From assembly GCA_028700185.1 (NCBI GenBank), contig JAQVTF010000018.1:1-33025 (forward strand): a stretch of DNA of 33,025 nucleotides, given 5' to 3'. Below the pieces are notes generated by a model. That model worked only from the letters and a program-made list of their open reading frames with translations, was not told where the DNA came from and searched no databases. Of this stretch, positions 16,609-23,637 are shown piece by piece (the stretch's first letter is position 1; each line of letters opens with the position of its first letter). The translations under genes were made by a program, and so were the position numbers. The stretch comes from Desulfobacteraceae bacterium (GTDB taxonomy: Bacteria; Desulfobacterota; Desulfobacteria; Desulfobacterales; UBA2174).

Positions 16609-17966
16609 CCTCTTTAGATCCCTTTAACCATTTGTCCTTCGGCGGTTCGGCCGACCCTGACCGCCCCGTTCAGATCGCCACACCGCATCGGAACACCGAC
16701 TTCGACGCCCTGGCCTGCACCATCGCCGCCACGTTGCTCTATCCCGGCGCCCTGGCGGTGCTGCCGCGCAGCCTCAACCCCAACGTGCGGGCTTTCCTGT
16801 CGATTCACAAGGATCATTTCGACACCTGCAACGCCAAGGACATCGACCTCCAGCAGGTGGGACGGCTCATCGTGGTGGACGTCAACCGCTGGGAGCGCCT
16901 GGAGGGTCTGTCGGCCCTGAAAAAGCGCCAGGACCTGGAGATCATCGTCTGGGACCATCACAACAACCCGAGCAACATCGACACCACCGAATGCTACCAG
17001 TCCGAGACCGGGGCGGCCATCACCCTGATGGTCCAGGAGCTTAAAGTGCGCAAGACGATGATTTCGCCCATCCAGGCGACGCTCTTTCTCACCGGGCTCT
17101 ACGAGGACACCGGCCATTTGACCTTTCCCTCCACCCGGCCCGAGGATGCCTATGCCGCCGCCTGGCTTCTGGAGCGAGGGGCCGATCTCAACGTACTGGG
17201 CACCTTCCTGCGGCCCGCCTACGGCCAACGGCAGAAGGAGATTCTTTTTGAAATGGTGCGCACCGCCACGCGCACCCGGGTCGCCGGCCACACCGTGAGC
17301 ATCGCCCACCAACAGGTGGACGGCCACGTGGACGGGCTGGCGGTGGTGGTTCGGATGTACCGGGAACTGGTGAATGTGGACGCCGCTTTCGGCATCTTCA
17401 CCAGCGGCAACGGAGACCGCTGCATGGTGATCGGTCGTAGCAACGTGGAGGGCCTCAACATCGGCACCCTGATGCATGCCCTGGGGGGCGGGGGGCATCC
17501 GGGAGCCGGTTCGGCCATGCTGCGCCAAGTCAATCCCCAAGCGGTGGAAGAAATGATTCTGGAGCTGATTCGAGGCAACCAGCAAGCTTCGGTTCAGGTC
17601 AGCGACCTGATGTCGTTTCCGGTGGAGACCGTTCCTGCCGACATGACGATGGGGGAAGTGGCCAAGGTGTTGCACCGGAAGGGGTGCACCGGGTTGCCGG
17701 TGGTGGAGGCGGAAAAGCTGGTGGGGGTGATTTCGCGCCGCGATTTCCGCAAGCTCAAGCGCGAATCTCAATTCGATGCGCCGGTCAAGGCCTTCATGAG
17801 CCGGGATCCGGTGACCATCGGGCCGGGCATCAGTCCGGTGGCCGCCGCCCGGTTGATGGTCAAACACGACGTCGGCCGCCTGCCGGTGGTGGAGGATGAC
17901 CGTCTCATCGGCATCGTGACCCGTTCCGATGTGATGACCTATTTTTACGATCTCATGCCGGATTGA
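16605..17966 (+). CDS. DHH/DHHA1 phosphoesterase with C-terminal CBS pair
   Basis: 453 residues. The DHH domain has metal-binding motifs H28/D32/D34 (HRNTDFDA), D92 (VVDVNR), D117-H118-H119 (WDHHN) and D168 (YEDTG). The DHHA1 domain carries GGGGHPGAGSA (294-304). Two CBS domains follow at ~332-387 and ~392-448. DHH-DHHA1 proteins cleave short RNAs or cyclic and linear dinucleotides. In many deltaproteobacteria the same DHH-CBS-CBS arrangement continues into a C-terminal CCA-adding or poly(A) polymerase domain; here the gene ends after the second CBS and no such domain follows, so it is a shortened version or a distinct subfamily. CBS pairs usually bind adenine nucleotides, suggesting allosteric control. 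Translation is coupled to the membrane protein upstream through the ATGA overlap. Confidence 0.9.
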   Translation: MTSLDPFNHLSFGGSADPDRPVQIATPHRNTDFDALACTIAATLLYPGALAVLPRSLNPNVRAFLSIHKDHFDTCNAKDIDLQQVGRLIVVDVNRWERLEGLSALKKRQDLEIIVWDHHNNPSNIDTTECYQSETGAAITLMVQELKVRKTMISPIQATLFLTGLYEDTGHLTFPSTRPEDAYAAAWLLERGADLNVLGTFLRPAYGQRQKEILFEMVRTATRTRVAGHTVSIAHQQVDGHVDGLAVVVRMYRELVNVDAAFGIFTSGNGDRCMVIGRSNVEGLNIGTLMHALGGGGHPGAGSAMLRQVNPQAVEEMILELIRGNQQASVQVSDLMSFPVETVPADMTMGEVAKVLHRKGCTGLPVVEAEKLVGVISRRDFRKLKRESQFDAPVKAFMSRDPVTIGPGISPVAAARLMVKHDVGRLPVVEDDRLIGIVTRSDVMTYFYDLMPD

Positions 17967-18001
17967 CCGCCGTCAACAAGACGCCAAGCGGGTTTTTCGC
18001 T

Positions 18002-18041
18002 GCCGCCCACGGGTTTTCCCGTCCTTCGGAGTGGGAGCGGC
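18002..18041. terminator. Possible bidirectional hairpin between convergent genes
   Basis: GCCGC and CCAC at 18002-18010 can pair with GTGG and GCGGC at 18031-18041, enclosing ACGGG-TTTT-CCCGT (18009-18022). It lies between the DHH stop (17966) and the pgi stop (18043). No long T tract follows on either strand, so its role is uncertain. Confidence 0.3.
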
Positions 18042-18042
18042 T

Positions 18043-19674
18043 TCAAATTTGGTCCCAACGCCCGCCGGCAAGGGTCCGCAAGTAGAAGCGAGCGATGGGG
18101 TCCAGGTCGTCGGGGAGGGGGCGCCCCGCGTTCTGATCCGCCAGAGCCCGACGCAGACCGGCGGCCATGGTCTTGCCAAGCTCCACCCCGAACTGGTCGA
18201 AGGGATTGATTCCCCAGACAAAGGCCTCGAAGACGGTGCGTGCCTCGTAGAAGGAGAGCAGGCGTCCCACATTGATGGCACCCAGGTCCTCCATCAGCAG
18301 GGTCGAGGACGGTCGATTGCCCTCGAACCGGCGCTCCGGCGTTCCCTCCGGTTTCCCCACCGCCAAGGCCCGGGACTGGGCCACGAGGTTGGCCCAGAGC
18401 TCTTGGTGGTTGGTGACGTCCTTGTGGCGTGCCTTGTCCTGCATCGAGTAGCGCGGCTGCACCACCCCGATGAACTCGATGGGAAAGGGACGCCCCTGGT
18501 GGGCGAGCTGGAAGAAGCTGTGCTGGGCGCAGGTGCCCGGCTCACCGAAAATGATGGGGCCCGTGGACACGGCCAGAAAGCGGCCTTCCAGGTCCACCGA
18601 TTTGCCGTTGCTTTCCATGTTGAGTTGCTGGACGTGGGCCGGCAGCCTGGCCAACGGTTCGGCGTAGGGAATGATCCCCATGGCCGGGTAACCGAGAAAG
18701 TTGGTGTTCCAGACGGTGAGCAGAGCCGCCAGCAGGGGGAGGTTCTCTTCGGCCGGCGCCTCGGCGGCATGCTGATCCATTTCCGCGGCGCCCATGAGCA
18801 GCGCTTCAAAACGCTCGTAGCCCAGGTAAAGACTCAGGGGCACGCCGCCCACAGCCGAGGTGACGCTGTAGCGCCCGCCGATGAAGTCGAACATGTGAAA
18901 GGCGGCCAGCACAGGCCGTGCCGGATCGTCTCCCGGGCTTCCCTTAGCGGTGACGGTGACGGTGTGGCGGGCCGGATCAAGCCCTTTGGCACGCATGAAG
19001 TGTTCGGCCTGCAAGGCGTTGGCCATGGTTTCGGTGGTGGTGTAGCTTTTGGAGATCACCACCCAGAGGGTGGCTTCCGGGTCGATGGCCGCCACCACGC
19101 GGCCGAAATTGTGAATATCCACATTGGCGAGAAAATGCAGGCGCATCCCGGGGCGAGCGTCTTCGGCCAGGGCATGGGCGGCGAAGGCCGCGCCGAGATA
19201 GGAACCGCCGATGCCCACCACCACGATGTCCCTGAACGGCTTGCCGGTGGAACCGGTGATCCGTCCGGCGTGTACCGCGGTGGCAAATTCCCGGATCTGC
19301 TCGCGTACGGCGCGGATCTCGGGCATCACGTCCCGGCCGCTGACCCGCACCGGGGTCTGGTCGAGCCGCCGGGCGGCGGTATGCAAGGCGGCGCGTCCCT
19401 CGGTGGTGTTGACGATTTCCCCGCTGACCATTCGCCGGAAGGAACCGACCAGGTCCCGCTGGGATGCCAGGTCGAAGAGGGCGTCCATCACCGCCGGAAT
19501 CACCCGCTGTCGCGAATAGTCGTAAAACAGACCGCCACCGGCGACGCTGAAAGCTTCCAGGCGGCCGGGGGCCTCGAGCAGACGACGCAGGTGATGTTCC
19601 GGTCCTTGCATCCGGGCCGCCAGGTCATTCAGTGCAGCCCAGGCGGGCAGGGTGATGGGAGAATCGAGGGGCAT
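18043..19674 (-). CDS. pgi: Glucose-6-phosphate isomerase
   Basis: 543 residues, standard bacterial length. It interconverts glucose 6-phosphate and fructose 6-phosphate in the cytoplasm. Visible landmarks: sugar-phosphate binding VVGIGGSYLG (152-161) and SKSYTTTET (209-217), catalytic base E354 in NMESNGKS, H385 in the GEPGTCAQHSFFQLAHQG block, and K501 in INPFDQFGVELGK. The block around H385 has Cys where Asn is commoner before the variable position, a conservative family variation. ATG 19674 has GGAGG about 8 nt upstream and starts the recognisable protein; the frame is open further upstream only through the neighbouring small gene. It follows the Cys-rich small protein by 35 nt, probably in one transcript. 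Confidence 0.96.
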   Translation of the reverse strand: MPLDSPITLPAWAALNDLAARMQGPEHHLRRLLEAPGRLEAFSVAGGGLFYDYSRQRVIPAVMDALFDLASQRDLVGSFRRMVSGEIVNTTEGRAALHTAARRLDQTPVRVSGRDVMPEIRAVREQIREFATAVHAGRITGSTGKPFRDIVVVGIGGSYLGAAFAAHALAEDARPGMRLHFLANVDIHNFGRVVAAIDPEATLWVVISKSYTTTETMANALQAEHFMRAKGLDPARHTVTVTAKGSPGDDPARPVLAAFHMFDFIGGRYSVTSAVGGVPLSLYLGYERFEALLMGAAEMDQHAAEAPAEENLPLLAALLTVWNTNFLGYPAMGIIPYAEPLARLPAHVQQLNMESNGKSVDLEGRFLAVSTGPIIFGEPGTCAQHSFFQLAHQGRPFPIEFIGVVQPRYSMQDKARHKDVTNHQELWANLVAQSRALAVGKPEGTPERRFEGNRPSSTLLMEDLGAINVGRLLSFYEARTVFEAFVWGINPFDQFGVELGKTMAAGLRRALADQNAGRPLPDDLDPIARFYLRTLAGGRWDQI

Positions 19675-19709
19675 GGCGTTGCCTCCAATGACTTGGGGGT
19701 GATGGGATT

Positions 19710-19898
19710 TCAGGTGCGCCGCTGGGAGGAAACCGTCTCGGCGAGAATTTCCTGAACGCGATCGATGAGTCGGCAGTCCTTCTGACAATGAGGGAATTCC
19801 TCCCGCCGAAGACATTCCTTGCAGGGGCTCTTGATCAACTCGCCGACTTCGAAGTCGAAGCGCGAACGGAATCGGATGTAACGAATTTCGGGTTTCAT
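19710..19898 (-). CDS. Small Cys-rich (zinc-ribbon-like) protein upstream of pgi
   Basis: 62 residues. After an N-terminal basic/aromatic segment (MKPEIRYIRFRSRFDF) come two Cys pairs, CKEC (near residue 26) and HCQKDC (near residue 38), then an amphipathic helix (RLIDRVQEILAETV). The C-x2-C ... C-x3-C spacing suggests a single Zn or Fe-S site. No enzyme or named domain is recognised. ATG 19898 was chosen because the sequence before it in frame is not protein-like; a weak AGGCGAA precedes it. It is first in a two-gene unit with pgi, and its upstream region is shared with the divergent DUF2760 gene. Confidence 0.65.
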   Translation of the reverse strand: MKPEIRYIRFRSRFDFEVGELIKSPCKECLRREEFPHCQKDCRLIDRVQEILAETVSSQRRT

Positions 19899-20132
19899 TT
19901 CGCCTGAATTACGCTGGGTACCCGGTCCGTGAAGGACCAGGTCCGCAGATGGTTGCATCATCACGTCGAGATGATTACCATAACGCCTCGTGGTTCTTGA
20001 AGTCAAACCCCTTTCACCCGTCTTGGCACCGGATAAAGTCCATTTTGATATCTGCATAACCTATTGAATAGATCTAATAATAACCTAAAAATAAAAGTAA
20101 AATATTAAAGAAAAGGGCCAGGCTGCAGCGCC
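19899..20132. other. Divergent intergenic region with an A+T-rich core
   Basis: 234 bp between the Cys-rich gene (minus) and the DUF2760 gene (plus). From ~20040 to ~20115 it is strongly A+T-rich compared with the neighbouring coding DNA, as expected for promoters in both directions, but no pair of hexamers stands out enough to name one. Confidence 0.4.
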
Positions 20133-20876
20133 ATGAATGCGACAACCAAGACCAAATCTCCATCCCGTTCTTCCCAAAACCCGCCGCCGCCCTCGGCTGG
20201 CAGCTTGATGTTCACCCTTCTGGTCGCAACGGGCGCCGCCGCCTGCGCCGGCGTACTGATGGGTTGGGGGTTGCTGGATCCCGCCGGCCCCCCGTTGATG
20301 GCCGCGGGGAGCGGCCCCCCTTCGATCTGGCAGTCCAGGATCATGCCCTTGGCCGGGGGAACCGTCGTTTGGCTGCTCTCCATGATCCTGATGTGGCGGG
20401 TTGCACGGCCGGCAAGGCGGTCGCTGCCCGCTGGTCCACCGGCCTCCGCCGATCAGGGGCCGGCGGAGGCCCGGGCCATGGTTCAAGCCCGCGAAACACG
20501 GCTGTTTGTGCATCTGCTGACGCGCTTGCAGCGCGAGGGACGCCTGATGGATTTTCTGGCGGAAGATCTGGAACGCTACGATGACGCCCAGATCGGCGCG
20601 GCGGCACGGAGCGTCCACGCGGGCTGCCGCCGGGTGGTGGAAAAACTGTTGGCGCCCCGACCCGTGATGACGGAAGGTGAAGAGGCTTCGGTGACGGTGG
20701 ATGAGCATTACGATGCCACGGCCCTCACCCTCACCGGCCGTGTCGGTGACCGCCCCCCGTTTCAGGGGATCGTGCGCCACGCGGGCTGGCGGGCGACCCG
20801 GGTCGACATTCCCCTGCTGGCCGAAGAGACCGATCCCGCCATCATCGCTCCCGCCGAGGTCGAGGTGGTGGCGTGA
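20133..20876 (+). CDS. DUF2760 membrane-anchored protein, partner of Hsp70-like protein
   Basis: 247 residues. Two hydrophobic segments (~25-48 and ~71-91) form a hairpin membrane anchor. The remaining ~150 residues are a soluble domain recognised as DUF2760 from RLFVHLLTRLQREGRLMDFLAEDLERYDDAQIGAAARSVH and a C-terminal beta-rich part (GWRATRVDIPLLAE). The function of DUF2760 is not established. Its gene is followed 17 nt later by an Hsp70-like gene, and the same pairing is found across proteobacteria, so the two probably form a chaperone unit anchored at the cytoplasmic membrane. The N-terminal ~20 residues are Pro/Ser/Thr-rich and should be cytoplasmic. ATG 20133 has no strong Shine-Dalgarno. 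Confidence 0.85.
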   Translation: MNATTKTKSPSRSSQNPPPPSAGSLMFTLLVATGAAACAGVLMGWGLLDPAGPPLMAAGSGPPSIWQSRIMPLAGGTVVWLLSMILMWRVARPARRSLPAGPPASADQGPAEARAMVQARETRLFVHLLTRLQREGRLMDFLAEDLERYDDAQIGAAARSVHAGCRRVVEKLLAPRPVMTEGEEASVTVDEHYDATALTLTGRVGDRPPFQGIVRHAGWRATRVDIPLLAEETDPAIIAPAEVEVVA

Positions 20877-20893
20877 GAGCCAGAGAAAGTCCT

Positions 20894-23632
20894 ATGTCTC
20901 AAGACGCACGTTTCATTGTCGGTATCGACCTGGGGACCACCAACAGCGCCCTGGCCTACATCGATCTTCAGGCGGAAGCAGAGGACCGGCGCCGCATCCA
21001 GATCTTAGACGTCACCCAGTTGACCGGGCCGGGAGAGGTGAGCCGGCTGCCGGTGTTGCCCTCTTTCCTCTACCTGCCCGGTCGTTACGACATCGCTCCG
21101 GAAGCCATCGGATTGCCCTGGGCGCGGGCGAACGACCGCTTCGTGGGCGCCTTTGCCCGGGACCACGGCGCCAAGGTCCCCGCCCGCCTGGTCAACTCCG
21201 CCAAGAGCTGGTTATGCCACGGGCGGGTGGACCGAGAAGCGCCCATCCTACCCCGGGCCGCCGGTGACGATATCCCCAAGGTTTCTCCGGTGACGGCCAC
21301 CGCCGCCTACCTGGAACATCTGCGCCGGGCCTGGAACCATCACTGGGGCCAGGACGAGGACTTGTACCTCGAACACCAACAGCTCGTCATCACCGTGCCG
21401 GCCTCCTTCGACGAGGTGGCCCGGGACCTCACCGCCAAGGCCGCGACCCTGGCCGGTCTGCCGGATGCCGTACTACTGGAAGAGCCCTTGGCCGCCTTTT
21501 ACAGTTGGCTTTCCGACCACGAGGAAAGCTGGCCGAGCCAGGTGTCCCCCGGTGAACTGGTGGTGGTTTGCGACGTCGGTGGCGGCACCACCGACTTTAC
21601 CCTCATCACCTTGCGCCCGGCTGAAGGGGGGCCGCGGTTCGAACGCATCGCCGTGGGCGACCATCTCATCCTGGGCGGCGACAATGTCGATATCGCCTTG
21701 GCCCGTTCGATCCTCGCCGGCATGGGCCGTTCCCCCGCCTCGGTGCCCATGGATCAGTACAAGTCCCTCTGCCACCAGTGCCGCCAGGCCAAGGAGCGAC
21801 TTCTGGACGGCGCGGCCGAGTCCTGCCGCATCACGGTGGCCGGCAGCGGCAGCCGGCTCATCGCGGCGACCCTGTCGGCCGAATTGACCCGTCAAGCGGT
21901 GGTGAACATCGTCCTGGAACAGTTTCTTCCCGTCTCCGGCCGCTCATCGGCGGAACCGGTGGGCAGGGAAGACCTCCACGGCCTCCCCTATGCCGAGAAC
22001 CAGGCCATCACCGGCCATCTCATTGAATTTCTCCAGCGCCACCGTGCCGATGCCGAACGGCTTCTCCAAAGGCCCGATCCACGGCCCGACCTGATTCTTT
22101 TCAACGGGGGATCGCTGAAATCGCGGTTGGTCCAGGAGCGAATCCGCCAGGTGCTGGCCGAGCAGTTCGGTCCCACCGAGGGGCCCCGGGTTCTGGAGAA
22201 TCCAAGCCCGGACCTCGCCGTGGCCGTGGGCGCCGCCTACTATGGGTGGGTCAAGGCCGGCCGGGGGGTGCGGGTGGGATCCGGCAGTCCCCGGGCTTAC
22301 TACCTCGGTGTGGAAGGGGCGGAGCGGGGAGCCGCCGCCCAAGCCGTATGTCTGGTGGAAAGAGGGCTGGAAGAGGGCAGTCGTATCACTCTGGATGCCC
22401 ACCGGTTCGAGGTGGTGGCCAATCGGCCGGTGCGCTTCGACCTGTTTGCCTCCAGCTTTCGCAGCGGCGACCGATGCGGTGATGTGGTGCCGGTGGATGA
22501 AACCCTTTCGCGTCTGGCGCCACTGGAAACAGTGATCGTCTTCGGCCGCGGAGAAGAGGCACGGCGGATTCCGGTGCAGGTGGAAGCGGCGTATAGCGAA
22601 ACCGGAACCCTCTCCATCTGGTGCGCCAGCCAGGTGAGCGACCACCGCTGGCAACTGCGTTTTCAGTTGCGCGGTGCCGCGGCAACGGCAGCGATCCCGT
22701 TGGATACGGCCATCGATACCCGAACGCTGAAAGCAGCGGCGCAAACGGTGAAGCAGGGGTTTGAAAGTGACGATCCGCGCCAGGTGAGCGAGGTGGTCAA
22801 GGTGTTGGCGGACACCCTGCAGACGCCGAGGGAACAATGGGCGTTGGGGCTGTTGCGGGCCATCGCCGACGCGCTGTTGACCCTTGGCCCGGATCGCCGC
22901 CGGACCCCGGCGCACGAAGCCGCCTGGCTCAACCTGCTGGGCTACGGCCTGCGGCCCGGGTTCGGCGACGGGGCCGACCCCCATCGGATCCGGCAGTTGT
23001 GGCGGGTCTACCTCCAGGGACCGCAGTTCTCCGGCAAACCCCGGGTGCGCAGCGAATGGTGGATCCTGTGGCGTCGGGTCGCCGGGGGGCTCAACGCTGG
23101 CCAGCAGCGCCAGTTTCTTCAGGATATCGCCGCCCCTCTGGTCAAGGAACGGCCCGGATCGGCGGTGCATACCGAGATGTGGATGGCCCTGGCCAGCATG
23201 GAGCGACTGCTGGTCAAGGACAAGATCAAGTGGGGTCGGCAGCTTCTGCGGCTGCTCACCCCAAGCAAACCCGTTCCCCAGCTCCTGTGGGCGCTGGGAC
23301 GGCTCGGTGCCCGGGAGTTGCTCTACGGCAGTATGGATCGGGTGATTGCCTCCGGCGAGGCGGCGGCCTGGATCCAGCGGCTGACCGGACAGGACTGGCG
23401 CAACCCCAAGCCGGCGGTCGCAACCGTGGTTCAGTTGGCCCGACGCACCGGAGACCGCACCCGGGACCTGGACCCGGAAAGCCTGGCGGCGGCGGACCGT
23501 TGGTTGACAGCCAACGGCGCCGCCCCGCGGCAGTTGAAAATGGTGCGGGAGGTGGTGGACCTGGTTGCCGCGGAGCAGGGTGCCGTCTTCGGCGAGGCGC
23601 TACCCCTTGGCCTGGTGCTGAAAAGAGACTGA
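20894..23632 (+). CDS. Hsp70-family (DnaK-like) protein with DUF3731-type C-terminus
   Basis: 912 residues, much longer than DnaK (~640). The N-terminal nucleotide-binding domain has phosphate-1 VGIDLGTTNSALAY (9-22), phosphate-2 VVVCDVGGGTTDFTLI and the adenosine motif LILFNGGSLKS, so ATP binding looks intact. A short beta-rich region (RITLDAHRFEVVANRPVRFDLFAS) follows in place of a normal substrate-binding domain, and then a long helical region with repeated W-rich segments (AAWLNLLGYGLRPGFG, WWILWRRVAGGLN) typical of the DUF3731 extension. It is probably a specialised chaperone working with the upstream DUF2760 membrane protein rather than with DnaJ/GrpE. ATG 20894 was preferred over GTG 20873, which would overlap the upstream gene by 4 nt. 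It converges on the acyl-CoA synthetase with only 5 nt between stops. Confidence 0.9.
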   Translation: MSQDARFIVGIDLGTTNSALAYIDLQAEAEDRRRIQILDVTQLTGPGEVSRLPVLPSFLYLPGRYDIAPEAIGLPWARANDRFVGAFARDHGAKVPARLVNSAKSWLCHGRVDREAPILPRAAGDDIPKVSPVTATAAYLEHLRRAWNHHWGQDEDLYLEHQQLVITVPASFDEVARDLTAKAATLAGLPDAVLLEEPLAAFYSWLSDHEESWPSQVSPGELVVVCDVGGGTTDFTLITLRPAEGGPRFERIAVGDHLILGGDNVDIALARSILAGMGRSPASVPMDQYKSLCHQCRQAKERLLDGAAESCRITVAGSGSRLIAATLSAELTRQAVVNIVLEQFLPVSGRSSAEPVGREDLHGLPYAENQAITGHLIEFLQRHRADAERLLQRPDPRPDLILFNGGSLKSRLVQERIRQVLAEQFGPTEGPRVLENPSPDLAVAVGAAYYGWVKAGRGVRVGSGSPRAYYLGVEGAERGAAAQAVCLVERGLEEGSRITLDAHRFEVVANRPVRFDLFASSFRSGDRCGDVVPVDETLSRLAPLETVIVFGRGEEARRIPVQVEAAYSETGTLSIWCASQVSDHRWQLRFQLRGAAATAAIPLDTAIDTRTLKAAAQTVKQGFESDDPRQVSEVVKVLADTLQTPREQWALGLLRAIADALLTLGPDRRRTPAHEAAWLNLLGYGLRPGFGDGADPHRIRQLWRVYLQGPQFSGKPRVRSEWWILWRRVAGGLNAGQQRQFLQDIAAPLVKERPGSAVHTEMWMALASMERLLVKDKIKWGRQLLRLLTPSKPVPQLLWALGRLGARELLYGSMDRVIASGEAAAWIQRLTGQDWRNPKPAVATVVQLARRTGDRTRDLDPESLAAADRWLTANGAAPRQLKMVREVVDLVAAEQGAVFGEALPLGLVLKRD

Positions 23633-23637
23633 AAAAG

